A stretch of DNA of 64,000 nt. Source: an uncultured Eubacteriales bacterium. GTDB taxonomy: Bacteria > Bacillota > Clostridia > Christensenellales > Aristaeellaceae. Below the pieces are notes generated by a model that made no database searches, was not told the DNA's origin, and saw only the letters and a list, made by a program, of their open reading frames with translations. The stretch lies in contig CACYWL010000008.1 in assembly GCA_902778055.1 (NCBI GenBank), forward strand, positions 43,192 through 107,191. Direction: 5' to 3'. Shown here piece by piece: positions 34,434 through 43,098 of the stretch (position 1 is its first letter; the number at the start of each line of letters is the position of its first letter). The position numbers were made by a program, and so were the translations under genes.

Positions 34434-35612
34434 TTATTCGTAGCTGACGGAACGGTTCTCGGTCTGATAGTCCATGACGATGATCAGGGTGCGGCCGGGC
34501 TGCAGGCGGATTTCCTCGCCGTTCTCATCGTAGAACACGGTGCGGTCGGACAGCTCGTCGCGGTTCCAGACGCCGGCCATGTGCTTGCCGCCCATGAAGT
34601 AGTCGGCATTGCCGGTGCCCAGCACGGTGGGCTTGGGAGCGTCGGTCAGCACCCAATCCATCTCGGTGAACTGCACGATGATGTTGTTGAAGGGGATTTC
34701 CTCGTCGCCGCTGGTCCGCAGGCTCTTGTAGACATGCTCCTTGTCGTCCGGGCCCATCATGTAGCGGTAGTAGCACTCGTCGTCCTCGTCCCACTCGAGA
34801 ATGCTGTTGTACATCTTCAGGTCGCCGCCCTTGGCCCAGTTCACATAGATGACCTCCGCGTCGTCACCCTCCTCGGGCAGCTCGTCGGTGAACAGCCAGG
34901 TATGGTTCGCCGCTTCAAAGCTGTAGGGAATCAGGGTGGACAGGGCCGCCACGTTGACTGTCCGGTTGTGGGGGGCCTTCATCTGCATCTTTTCGTACAC
35001 GCCGTAGTACTGCTTCCAGGGGCGGCTGGATCCGTCCGTGCCGCCGAAGAGCAGCATGCCGTCGGCCTTCTTGTCCGCGCCGGTGGTCTTGAACACCTCA
35101 GGCACGTTGGTCTCGGTATACTCCTGCTTGCCGTAGAAAGAGAAGCCGCAGTCCCACTCCTCGCGCAGCCAGGCGTGGAACAGACGGGCAGAACGGCAGG
35201 GGCCGACTTCGTCCGGCATCAGGTCGGAGTACAGGAAGGTCAGGCGGGTGTTGCCCTGCTTGTACAGGGGAGTTTCATAGATGACGTCCGTATACTGCAC
35301 ACCCCAGGGCGCCCGGTTGTACGTCGCCTTGTTGCCGTCATATCCGATGCCGCCGTCGGCATTGTCAATCTGCACCAGGATGGGCATGTAGCGGCCCGTA
35401 ATCGCCTGGCCCGCGAAACCTGCATCCGGAGCGGACGCGGCGACATCAGCCAGGACCCGGCCGGTGACAGGGGAGATTCCCTCGATCTCATCGTTCACAT
35501 CCGCCTTGTCGATCTGGATATTGCGGCTTTCTCCGCCGTCCAGAACCGTCTCGGCCATCGCCGCTGAGGCCAGCAGCATGAGGCACAGCAGCATGCTCAG
35601 AATTTTCTTCAT
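34434..35612 (-). CDS. Secreted DUF3048 (YerB-like) protein
   Basis: A 392-residue secreted protein with a Sec signal ending in SAAMA before ETVLD. The body matches DUF3048/YerB in both halves: an N-terminal block with NRAPWGVQYTD and VGPCRSAR, and a C-terminal block with GNADYFMGGKHMAGVW and LSDRTVFYDENGEE. The family is widespread in Firmicutes and its molecular role is not established. YerB proteins are normally lipoproteins, but here the signal has no lipobox cysteine. It is monocistronic with its own strong promoter. Confidence 0.9.
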   Translation of the reverse strand: MKKILSMLLCLMLLASAAMAETVLDGGESRNIQIDKADVNDEIEGISPVTGRVLADVAASAPDAGFAGQAITGRYMPILVQIDNADGGIGYDGNKATYNRAPWGVQYTDVIYETPLYKQGNTRLTFLYSDLMPDEVGPCRSARLFHAWLREEWDCGFSFYGKQEYTETNVPEVFKTTGADKKADGMLLFGGTDGSSRPWKQYYGVYEKMQMKAPHNRTVNVAALSTLIPYSFEAANHTWLFTDELPEEGDDAEVIYVNWAKGGDLKMYNSILEWDEDDECYYRYMMGPDDKEHVYKSLRTSGDEEIPFNNIIVQFTEMDWVLTDAPKPTVLGTGNADYFMGGKHMAGVWNRDELSDRTVFYDENGEEIRLQPGRTLIIVMDYQTENRSVSYE

Positions 35613-35669
35613 CTACGCTTCCTCCACATTTTTCGTTTGCGCTTTCCGGTTTTCGGAACAACAACCGAT

Positions 35670-35698
35670 ATTTTACAATTTCCTTACATTTTTGTCAA
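35670..35698 (-). promoter_or_regulatory. Promoter of the DUF3048 gene
   Basis: The minus strand has a perfect -35 TTGACA (35693-35698) and a -10 TAAAAT (35670-35675) with a 17-base spacer. Confidence 0.75.
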
Positions 35699-35771
35699 CA
35701 AAAAAGCTTGCAATTTCCTGCTGACCCGGTTGGTTTCCTTCCGGTTCGGTTTTCCGCAGGCCCGGAAATCT

Positions 35772-36263
35772 TCAGTTTCTTCCTTCCCTTCTGATTCTCC
35801 GGGCCGCATTCCGCCTGATCTGCTTTCGCGCGCGGATGTGCTCCTCCCGCTCCTCCCGGATCCAGGCCTCCCGCTCCCTTTCCGGCCCGGGCGCCGCGGA
35901 CAGTCCGGCTCCCTCCCGCAGCCTTTCCAGCAGCAGCCGTCCGTCCAGATCCGTCAGCTGCGCGAACCATCGGGAACGGAAAAAGCGCTCCGTTTCCCGC
36001 CGGAGGGCTGCCGCCCCCGGGTGGTCCGGTTTCTTCCGCAGGACCGCCGCAGCCGCCCGCCAGTCCTCCGCGGCCTGCTCAACCACCGCGGCCGCCAGCG
36101 CCTCCTCCGGTTCCGGGATTCTTTCCCGCTTTCTCTCCGCCGGCCCCATTCTCCCCGATTCCGCCCGTTCCTCCAGCTCCCGCTCCGGGCCGGACAGATT
36201 CAGCTCCTGCGCCAGGCCGACATTCCGGTCCAGCATCACGGTCTCCTCTTCCCGCTGTGCCAT
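35772..36263 (-). CDS. Hypothetical Arg/Glu-rich protein
   Basis: I do not recognise the function of this 163-residue soluble protein. It is highly charged and helical, with EREL/ERER stretches at both ends and a more conserved-looking core, ETERFFRSRWFAQLTDLDG, near residue 105. That core reminds me of small proteins often annotated only as hypothetical in clostridial genomes and phages; this is a recollection, not a match. GGAGGAG seven bases before the ATG at 36263 decides the start. It has its own promoter with phased CCGGACAT repeats. Confidence 0.75.
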   Translation of the reverse strand: MAQREEETVMLDRNVGLAQELNLSGPERELEERAESGRMGPAERKRERIPEPEEALAAAVVEQAAEDWRAAAAVLRKKPDHPGAAALRRETERFFRSRWFAQLTDLDGRLLLERLREGAGLSAAPGPEREREAWIREEREEHIRARKQIRRNAARRIRREGRN

Positions 36264-36355
36264 GCTCAGACTCCTCCTTTTTCGGACACGGAAAAGCCGC
36301 GGCCTCCTTCTCCGGAAGCCGCGGCTCATCTCCGCCTGCTTTTCTCAGCATAGCC

Positions 36356-36384
36356 ATTTTATCAGATGCACCCGGACATGTCCA
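36356..36384 (-). promoter_or_regulatory. Promoter of the Arg/Glu-rich protein gene
   Basis: On the minus strand a -35 TGGACA (36379-36384) and a -10 TAAAAT (36356-36361) have a 17-base spacer. Confidence 0.55.
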
Positions 36385-36423
36385 GACGACATGTACCGGA
36401 CATCGCCGGACATTGCCGGACAT
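36372..36423 (-). promoter_or_regulatory. Phased CCGGACAT repeats at a promoter
   Basis: CCGGACAT occurs exactly at 36372, 36396, 36406 and 36416, with a degenerate copy (AGACGACAT) near 36385. The spacing is about one helical turn. The array overlaps and lies upstream of the -35 box, as expected of direct-repeat activator sites. Confidence 0.6.
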
Positions 36424-36499
36424 CTTTTCTTTGCGTCCGTCCCCTTCCGCTCCGGAAAGCGTGTCCTCTCCGGATTCTTCTCCCGGGATATGCCCGGTC

Positions 36500-36733
36500 T
36501 TATTGCTGCGGCGTACCGGTCGCGATGCCGTAGATCAGCAGCGCGATGATCAGCAGCGCTGTCACGGCGATCACGGTATCCACCGTCCGCAGGGATACAT
36601 TTTCCTTGATCTTGTCATACAGCCGGAAGCGCCGGGGAAGCTTCTGCTCCCCGAAGGACCGCTCGGAAGCGGCCTTCGCCTGCTCCATTTCCGCCCGGGC
36701 CTGCCGGATATCCGTTTCGTCTCTGTTCGCCAT
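36500..36733 (-). CDS. Small single-helix membrane protein at the end of the mgl operon
   Basis: A 77-residue protein of unknown function. A charged N-terminal half of about 50 residues is followed by one helix (VDTVIAVTALLIIALLIYGIA region) and a very short tail. It begins four bases after the mglC stop codon with only a weak ribosome site, so it is probably translated together with the permease. Its position suggests an accessory of the galactose-type transporter, but no family is known to me. The charged head would face the cytoplasm. Confidence 0.65.
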   Translation of the reverse strand: MANRDETDIRQARAEMEQAKAASERSFGEQKLPRRFRLYDKIKENVSLRTVDTVIAVTALLIIALLIYGIATGTPQQ

Positions 36734-36737
36734 GGCC

Positions 36738-38411
36738 TTACTTCTTGACGATGTACTTCCGTACGTCGATGGAGACGGCCAGGATGATGATCAGGCCGCG
36801 GATAATGTACTGGATGTAGGGGTTCACGCCCAGGAACTGCAGCGCGTACACGATGGCCTGCATGATGACCGCGCCGATGACCACGCCCTGGATCGTACCG
36901 ACGCCGCCGGAGAAGCTGACGCCGCCGACCACCACCGCGCTGATGGCGTCGGTTTCATAGTTCAGACCGGTGTTCGCGCCGACGGAGGTGATGCGGGCCG
37001 CCTCGAGGAAGGAGGCGATGCCGTACAGGACGCCGGCCATCAGGTAAACCAGCATGATGGTCTTGGCCACATTCACGCCGGAGACCGCCGCGGCCTCGGT
37101 GTTGCCGCCCACGGCAAACATGTTCTTGCCCAGCTTGGTCTTGTTCCAGATGACCCAGACGATCAGCGCCAGCACCAGGAAGTAGATCACCACCAGGGGC
37201 ACCCGGATTTCTCCGATGTAGAAGGCGCCGGCGGCGATGTTCAGGAATTCCGGATCGAAGGTGGACAGCGCCTGCGCCGTTCCGGAGGGCTGGGATTCAA
37301 TGTAGAGGCAGTTGGCGCCGTAGGCGATCAGCTGCGTGCCCAGGGTGACGATGAAGGCGTGCAGGTGCAGCTTGGCGACGCCGAAGCCGTTGATCATGCA
37401 GAAGGCCACCGCCACGGCGATGGAGGCCAGGAGCGGAACCAGCAGTCCGAATCCTCCCAGGGGGGAGACCATCGTCGGGAACATGCGGCTGGCATAGGTT
37501 GTGCTCTGCACCAGGGAGGCGGTCACCGCCGCGGAGATGCCCAGCACGCGCCCGATGCTCAGGTCGGTTCCGGCCAGCACGATCAGGCCGGCGCAGCCAA
37601 GGGCCAGGATGCCCTTCGTGGAGGCGTTCTGCAGGATGTTCAGAACGTTGTTCATGCTCAGGAAGTCAATCCGGATGATGGAAACGATCACCAGGATCAG
37701 CCCCAGGATGATGAACAGCGCGTAGTTCAGCAGGAATCCGGTCACCTTCGCGGCCTTCGGGTTCACGGCGCGGGTTCTCGCCCGGGGCTTGATGTCCATC
37801 GCCTGAATCAGGAAGTAGGCCAGCGCGATGACGATCAGCACGATGCCGATGAACTGGAAGATCACGGCGTTGGTCATATGGCTGTTTTCCAGCAGCTTCG
37901 GCAGATTCTGCTGATACAGGCCGATCAGCGCCTCATTGCTCTCCAGCTTTTTGTATTCCGCTTCATCGGAGAGGCCCAGCTCCTTCATCGCCATCTCGAC
38001 CTTCATCGGATCGCTCTTCGCATGATCCTTGATCAGATCGTTCAGGTTGTCCGCGGTCACGCTTTCGTCGACGCTCTGGGCGTAGGCCAGGAACAGATCC
38101 CGGTCCTTCGTGTGCGCGATCGCGGTTTCATACTTTTCCCGGGCATCCACGGCTGCGTCCACCGCCGCCGCGTCCGCGCCGAGGCCCTTCAGGAAGCTCT
38201 TCATGTTGTCCGCGCCGATCTTGGCCACCGCGCCGATCTCGGTCAGCTTCGCGGGCTCCTGAATAAAGGTCATGGCGGACTTCTGGTCGCTGCCCATCAT
38301 GGCCGCCGCGTTGACGTAGATGTTTCTTCCCGTGACGCCGTAGGCCGCCATCGCGATTCCCACGGCCAGCACGACCAGCATCACAATGCTGATGATTCTT
38401 TTCTTACTCAT
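36738..38411 (-). CDS. mglC: Galactose/methylgalactoside-type ABC permease with N-terminal extension
   Basis: A membrane permease of the ribose/galactose (BPD_transp_2) family, 557 residues against about 336 in E. coli MglC. Residues about 230-557 form the permease core with the family blocks LAGTDLSIGRVLG and AVGGNTEAAAVSGVNV. The extra N-terminus has one helix, about 150 mostly helical extracytoplasmic residues, and a second helix near 181-203. It follows mglA by fourteen bases in an mglB-mglA-mglC operon that imports galactose or a related sugar. Confidence 0.9.
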   Translation of the reverse strand: MSKKRIISIVMLVVLAVGIAMAAYGVTGRNIYVNAAAMMGSDQKSAMTFIQEPAKLTEIGAVAKIGADNMKSFLKGLGADAAAVDAAVDAREKYETAIAHTKDRDLFLAYAQSVDESVTADNLNDLIKDHAKSDPMKVEMAMKELGLSDEAEYKKLESNEALIGLYQQNLPKLLENSHMTNAVIFQFIGIVLIVIALAYFLIQAMDIKPRARTRAVNPKAAKVTGFLLNYALFIILGLILVIVSIIRIDFLSMNNVLNILQNASTKGILALGCAGLIVLAGTDLSIGRVLGISAAVTASLVQSTTYASRMFPTMVSPLGGFGLLVPLLASIAVAVAFCMINGFGVAKLHLHAFIVTLGTQLIAYGANCLYIESQPSGTAQALSTFDPEFLNIAAGAFYIGEIRVPLVVIYFLVLALIVWVIWNKTKLGKNMFAVGGNTEAAAVSGVNVAKTIMLVYLMAGVLYGIASFLEAARITSVGANTGLNYETDAISAVVVGGVSFSGGVGTIQGVVIGAVIMQAIVYALQFLGVNPYIQYIIRGLIIILAVSIDVRKYIVKK

Positions 38412-38425
38412 CCTTTTTCACCTCA

Positions 38426-39964
38426 TCACACATACTTGGCGGCCAGCTCCATGATCTTTTCCTGCTCGCCCGGAATATTGCCGAAATCCTTTCCCCGCTC
38501 GACGATGCCTGCAAGATGTCCGTTGCTCATGACGAGAATCCGGTCGCAGATGCCCAGCAGCTCCGGCATTTCGCTGGAGACCATCATGACGCCCTTGCCC
38601 TGCGACGCCAGGTTCAGGATCAGCTGATAGATTTCGTATTTCGCGCCCACGTCGATGCCGCGGGTCGGCTCGTCCATCAGCAGGACATCCGGGTTGGTCA
38701 GCAGCCACCGGCCGATAATGACCTTCTGCTGGTTTCCTCCGGAAAGGCTCTTGATCAGCGTTTTCTTCGAGGGGGTCTTCACCTTCATGGCCGCGATCTG
38801 CTCATCCGTATCCCGGTCCATCTTCCGGGCATTCAGAAGAGGCTTTCCGTAAGCATCCACATTGGCGATGATGGTGTTGAACAGGATGGTGTTTTCTCCG
38901 AAAATACCCGTCGCCCGGCGCTCCTCGGTGATCAGGGCAAAGCCGTTTTTCCGCGCTTCGTCCGTGGTCACGTTGCGGATGGGCTTCCCGTTCATGGTCA
39001 CCTCGCCGCCGCCGCTGGTAAAGTATCCGAAAAGGCTGTTCAGCAGCTCTGTCCGGCGGCTTCCCACCAGTCCGGCCACACCCAGCACCTCTCCCTTGTG
39101 CAGCTGGAAGGACACATCATGGCAGGTGGGCTCATACATGCCTGAGAAATTCCTGACATCCAGCAGCACATCACCGATCTGGTTGTTCTTCGGCGGGAAC
39201 TGGTTGGTCATCTCCCGGCCCACCATCAGGCGGATAATCTCCTCCTTGGTCAGCGTTTCGGCGCTCTTGGTGGCGATCCACTGGCCGTCGCGCATGATGG
39301 TGACATCGTTGGAAATCCGCAGGATCTCGTCCATCTTGTGGCTGATGTAGATGATGCCCACGCCCTCGGAGGTCAGCCGGTGCATGATGCGGAAAAGATG
39401 CTCGACCTCATCCTCCGTCAGGGAGCTGGTGGGTTCGTCCAGCACGAGGATCTTTGCGTTGTAGGAGACCGCCTTGGCAATCTCCACCATCTGCCGTTTG
39501 GAGACGGAGAGCTCTCCGATGATCTGTTTCGGATCCACGTCTATCTCCAGCCGCTCAAAGACCGCCTTCGTGTCGGCGTACATCTTCCGGGTATCCACCG
39601 TACCGAGCTTCGTCGTCGGGAACCGTCCCAGCCAGACGTTCTCCATCACGTTCCTTCTCAGCACCTGGTTCAGCTCCTGGTGCACCATGGCCACGCCGTT
39701 GTCCAGCGCGTCCCGGGGGCTGGTGAAGGTGACCGGCTCCCCGTTCATGGTGATGGTTCCGCCGTCCCGGGTGTAAATCCCGAAAAGGCATTTCATCAGG
39801 GTTGATTTGCCGGCGCCGTTCTCCCCCATCAGGGCATGCACCGTTCCCGCCCGCAGCTGCAGACGGGCATGATCCAGCGCCTTGACGCCCGGAAACTGCT
39901 TTTCAATGTCCAGCATTTCCAGCAGATACGGTTCTCTCGCCCGCGTTTCCTGTTGTTCGGACAT
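38426..39964 (-). CDS. mglA: Galactose-type sugar ABC transporter, double ATPase
   Basis: A 512-residue ATPase with two fused nucleotide-binding domains. The first has Walker [10 protein letters not shown] and a weak signature LSVSKRQM. The second has a degenerate Walker A (GLVGSRRTE), signature LSGGNQQK and Walker [16 protein letters not shown], the normal pattern in MglA/RbsA. The ATG at 39964 is preferred over a TTG nine bases upstream. A strong hairpin separates it from mglB. Confidence 0.94.
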   Translation of the reverse strand: MSEQQETRAREPYLLEMLDIEKQFPGVKALDHARLQLRAGTVHALMGENGAGKSTLMKCLFGIYTRDGGTITMNGEPVTFTSPRDALDNGVAMVHQELNQVLRRNVMENVWLGRFPTTKLGTVDTRKMYADTKAVFERLEIDVDPKQIIGELSVSKRQMVEIAKAVSYNAKILVLDEPTSSLTEDEVEHLFRIMHRLTSEGVGIIYISHKMDEILRISNDVTIMRDGQWIATKSAETLTKEEIIRLMVGREMTNQFPPKNNQIGDVLLDVRNFSGMYEPTCHDVSFQLHKGEVLGVAGLVGSRRTELLNSLFGYFTSGGGEVTMNGKPIRNVTTDEARKNGFALITEERRATGIFGENTILFNTIIANVDAYGKPLLNARKMDRDTDEQIAAMKVKTPSKKTLIKSLSGGNQQKVIIGRWLLTNPDVLLMDEPTRGIDVGAKYEIYQLILNLASQGKGVMMVSSEMPELLGICDRILVMSNGHLAGIVERGKDFGNIPGEQEKIMELAAKYV

Positions 39965-40177
39965 GTTACACAATCACCACTTTTCCTTTGATTACTTGTC
40001 TGAATTCCTGCCCCCGGCAGGGCTTCCGAAAAACATGTCTCCCTTCAGACCGGGGAGGCATCCTTTTCGAAAGCCCCTGCGGACCGTCTTCCGCTTCTTC
40101 GGCTTCGCCGTCCGCCCGGGCTTCGTTTTTCGCCGGCCTTTTCTTTCAGAAAAAGCCGTCTTCATTCTGCTCAAAAG

Positions 40178-40205
40178 GGTTCCGGCGACCGAAGTCGCCG
40201 GAACC
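40178..40205 (-). terminator. UUCG-capped stem-loop between mglB and mglA
   Basis: A perfect 12-bp stem, GGTTCCGGCGAC with GTCGCCGGAACC, is capped by TTCG on the minus strand and followed by a short CTTTT tract. It probably ends some transcripts and protects the mglB message. Confidence 0.7.
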
Positions 40206-40240
40206 GGTTTGTCTCTTTCAGATGTTTCTGAAGCGAAGGA

Positions 40241-41290
40241 TTACTCCACGCTGTCCGCGGTGATCTTCGCGTACGGGATGTACACGGAGACGCCGTCCTC
40301 ATTCAGCTTGTACTTCTCGGCCATGGTGTCGTCGAAGAACGTGCCGTTCAGCAGATAGTTCATCATGAACCGGATGTTGGCTTCGCCCATGGCGTCGCCG
40401 TCCTGCTTCACGGTAGCGGTCATGCGGCCGTTCTTGATGGCTTCGAAAGCAGCGTCGGTGGCATCCACGCCGATGACGGTGATGGCCGGATCGCCTTCGT
40501 TGCCGGTGTTGTAGCCGGACTGGTTCAGAGCCGCGATGACGCCGATGGCCATGTCATCGTTGTTGGCGAACACCAGCTCGATTTCCGGATGCGCCTGCCA
40601 GGTGGACAGCATCGCGTCGTTGGCCTTGGTGGTATCCCAGTCCGCGACGATGATGTCGGTCACCATTTCCAGCGGCACGCCCAGTTCCTTCGCAGTCTCC
40701 TCGGAGTACTGGGTCCGGGCGATCGCTTCGGGGTTGTTGGCCACGCCCTTGAACTCGACGAACTGCACCTTGCCGTCGCCGTTCAGGTCGATCTTGGCGG
40801 GGTCGGCCGCCCACAGGTCGGCCAGGATCTCGCCCTGCATGTCGCCGGCTTCGCGCGGCAGCGTGCCGATGAAGAAGCTGTTGGAGTTCTTCACGACGGA
40901 CTCATAGGTCTCTTCAGACGGCGGAATGTTGTAGAACAGGAAGGGGATCTTGGCTTCGGTCAGCTTGTCCACCAGGGTCTGGCCGCCCGCGGGCTCCGCC
41001 AGGTTGATGATGACGAAGTCGGGGTTCTTGCCGATGGCCTGGTCGCACTGCTCAACCTGCTTGGCCATGTCGTCGCCGGCATCCTGCAGGTCCAGATTGA
41101 TCTTCACGCCCAGCTCTTCGCCGACGGCGTCAGCCCATTTGATCATCGCCTGACGGACAGAGGATCCGTAGGTGTCGTCAAACTTCCAGACGAGGACGGT
41201 CACGTTGTACTCGCTCTTGGCTTCCGCCAGGGCGGCCGCGCAGCCCAGCACCATGCACAGGGCCAGCAGCAGGGAAACAAGTTTCTTCAT
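40241..41290 (-). CDS. mglB: Galactose/glucose-type sugar-binding protein
   Basis: A secreted 349-residue binding protein resembling E. coli MglB. The calcium-binding loop is recognisable as DLNGDGKVQFVEFKG, a mark of the galactose/glucose-binding group. Sugar-contact regions include FANNDDMAIG. The signal peptide ends in AAALA; the cysteine in LGCAAALA does not make a standard lipobox. It leads the operon, with its own promoter and an AGGAGG-type ribosome site. Confidence 0.92.
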   Translation of the reverse strand: MKKLVSLLLALCMVLGCAAALAEAKSEYNVTVLVWKFDDTYGSSVRQAMIKWADAVGEELGVKINLDLQDAGDDMAKQVEQCDQAIGKNPDFVIINLAEPAGGQTLVDKLTEAKIPFLFYNIPPSEETYESVVKNSNSFFIGTLPREAGDMQGEILADLWAADPAKIDLNGDGKVQFVEFKGVANNPEAIARTQYSEETAKELGVPLEMVTDIIVADWDTTKANDAMLSTWQAHPEIELVFANNDDMAIGVIAALNQSGYNTGNEGDPAITVIGVDATDAAFEAIKNGRMTATVKQDGDAMGEANIRFMMNYLLNGTFFDDTMAEKYKLNEDGVSVYIPYAKITADSVE

Positions 41291-41466
41291 GGTTCCTACC
41301 TCCTTTTTTCTTTCCCGGTTTTCCGGGACTCTTCAAAATGGCCTTTGCCATTTAAAAGACGTTCGGGACGGAAAGGCTTCTTCCTTCCCGTTTCGGAGAG
41401 CTCCCAGGGATCTTGCTGAAGATTTAGCTGTTTTGTATCTTTACTGTGCCAGTTTGGACAAATGAA

Positions 41467-41495
41467 ACTTTATCACATTCATCATCTTTTGTCCA
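41467..41495 (-). promoter_or_regulatory. Promoter of the mgl operon
   Basis: The minus strand has a -35 TGGACA (41490-41495) and a -10 TAAAGT (41467-41472) with a 17-base spacer. Inverted GGACAAA (41456-41462) and TTTGTCC (41488-41494) flank the -10 box and may be regulator half-sites. Confidence 0.55.
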
Positions 41496-41572
41496 TAGCA
41501 AATTTCTACGGTTCGGATTTCACTTTTTTCAGGTAGGGGAATGCTGTCCGCCGTACGCACCGCCCCGGGATC

Positions 41573-41836
41573 CTATTTGAAGCTGCTTTCGTCCTGCTGT
41601 TTTTTCTTCTCCTCTTCCTCCTCCTTCGCCGCGTTTTTCCAGACCCGCCAGGCGTAGACCAGCAGGACGCAGGCGATCACGGCAAACAGCACGATAAACA
41701 GCGCCATCACCGCCTGGGGCATCGTCGTGTTCGGATCGTTCCATCCCTGGAAAAGCTGCCAGGCCGTGTAAAGCAGATAGGCCGCCACAATCGCGATCAG
41801 GCTCGATCTTGTCTTCCCGTTGTTCATCTGTTCCAT
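41573..41836 (-). CDS. Small two-helix membrane protein at the end of the chvE operon
   Basis: An 87-residue protein with two likely helices (residues about 12-30 and 42-65) joined by a short loop containing WNDPNTTMP. It ends in a highly charged, Glu/Lys-rich tail. Function unknown. It lies after the last permease gene of the chvE-type operon, past a hairpin. The ATG follows a GGAAGG tract. It shares position, but no clear sequence likeness, with the small membrane protein after mglC. Confidence 0.65.
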   Translation of the reverse strand: MEQMNNGKTRSSLIAIVAAYLLYTAWQLFQGWNDPNTTMPQAVMALFIVLFAVIACVLLVYAWRVWKNAAKEEEEEKKKQQDESSFK

Positions 41837-41870
41837 TCCCTTCCTGCCGGAAATCCGGCCCTCTCTGAAA

Positions 41871-41898
41871 ATCCCCCGCGGCTTCAGCCGCGGGGGAT
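41871..41898 (-). terminator. Hairpin between the second permease and the small membrane protein gene
   Basis: Perfect 12-bp arms ATCCCCCGCGGC and GCCGCGGGGGAT enclose four bases. The T run after it on the minus strand is short, so it may be a partial terminator or an RNA-end protector. Confidence 0.6.
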
Positions 41899-41910
41899 CA
41901 GGGATACCGC

Positions 41911-43080
41911 TTATTTTCCGCGCTTCTTGCTCAGAATGTCGAACACCACCGCGGCCAGCAGTACGAGGCCCTTGATAACCCGCTGGTAGTTCGCATCCAG
42001 GCTGATCAGGCTCATGCCCAGGTTGATGACGCCGATCAGCGTAGCGCCGATCACCATGCCCAGCACGGTGCCCGCGCCGCCGCTTGCGGAAACGCCGCCC
42101 ACCACGCAGGCGGAAATCGCGTCCATTTCAAAGTTCTTGCCCACATCGGCGTAGGCGGACTGGCTGCGCGCCACGACGGTCATCGTCGCGATGGCGGTCA
42201 GCACGGCCATGTTCAGGTAGGCCACGAACATGACTCTTCTCGTGTTCACGCCGGAAAGCCTCGCCGCCTCCATGTTGCCGCCCACGATGTAGAAGTGGCG
42301 GCCGATGGTGGTCTTGCTGGTGATGAAGCTGTAGATCAGGATGATCCCCGCGACCCACAGCAGCGTGGTCGGGATGCCGCCGTCCATCGCCAGCCGTGCT
42401 GTCACCAGAAGAATCGCGGCGGCGCCCAGACCGCTTTTCCCGGCGGCCGAGGCCACGCTGTCCGCTTCATAACCCTTTTTCAGCCGGACCTGTCTGTTCC
42501 TGAAGGTCAGCCCCACGACCGCAGCCGCGGCCAGCAGGCCCAGGAGGAAGCAGGGCCAGTTGAAAACGCCCTTCTCCGTCGGGAAGATCCGTCCGTAGAA
42601 GATGCTCTGGAAATCCGTCGGGAAAGGCGCCAGAGATCCGGTGACGGAGTTGGCCGAAAGGATGGAGGTGCCCAGGCCGCGGAAGGCCAGATAGCCCGCC
42701 AGCGTCGCGATCCACGGGGGAATGTGTACGTAGGCGATCAGGAAGCCCAGGCCCACGCCGTAGCCGATGCCGATCAGCAGCAGCAGGAGAATGGACAGCC
42801 CGGTGCTCATTCCCTGCACGATCATGAACACGCCGCCCAGCGCGCCCAGCAGGCAGACGAAGGCGCCGCAGCTCAGGTCGATGTTGCCGCCGGTCAGCAT
42901 GCACATAAGCATGCCGGCTCCGAGGATGTAAACATACGCGTTCTGGTTGATCAGCTCCGTAAAGCTGGAGGGGCTGAAAATGCCGCCCTTCGTCAGGATC
43001 AGGAAGAACAGATACACGAGGACCAGGACGATCAGCATCGCGTTCTTCTTCAGCGCCGCGGATACAGATTTGTTTTTCAT
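41911..43080 (-). CDS. Sugar ABC permease (second permease of the chvE operon)
   Basis: A 389-residue ribose/xylose-type permease with about ten helices. The blocks LTGGNIDLSCGAFVC and VGGNMEAARLSGVNTRRV are family marks. It begins 18 bases after the stop of another permease gene of the same family, so the transporter may have two different membrane subunits, as in YtfT/YjfF or LsrC/LsrD. Substrate is probably a monosaccharide. Confidence 0.92.
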   Translation of the reverse strand: MKNKSVSAALKKNAMLIVLVLVYLFFLILTKGGIFSPSSFTELINQNAYVYILGAGMLMCMLTGGNIDLSCGAFVCLLGALGGVFMIVQGMSTGLSILLLLLIGIGYGVGLGFLIAYVHIPPWIATLAGYLAFRGLGTSILSANSVTGSLAPFPTDFQSIFYGRIFPTEKGVFNWPCFLLGLLAAAAVVGLTFRNRQVRLKKGYEADSVASAAGKSGLGAAAILLVTARLAMDGGIPTTLLWVAGIILIYSFITSKTTIGRHFYIVGGNMEAARLSGVNTRRVMFVAYLNMAVLTAIATMTVVARSQSAYADVGKNFEMDAISACVVGGVSASGGAGTVLGMVIGATLIGVINLGMSLISLDANYQRVIKGLVLLAAVVFDILSKKRGK

Positions 43081-43098
43081 CGTTCCATCCTCCTTTCC

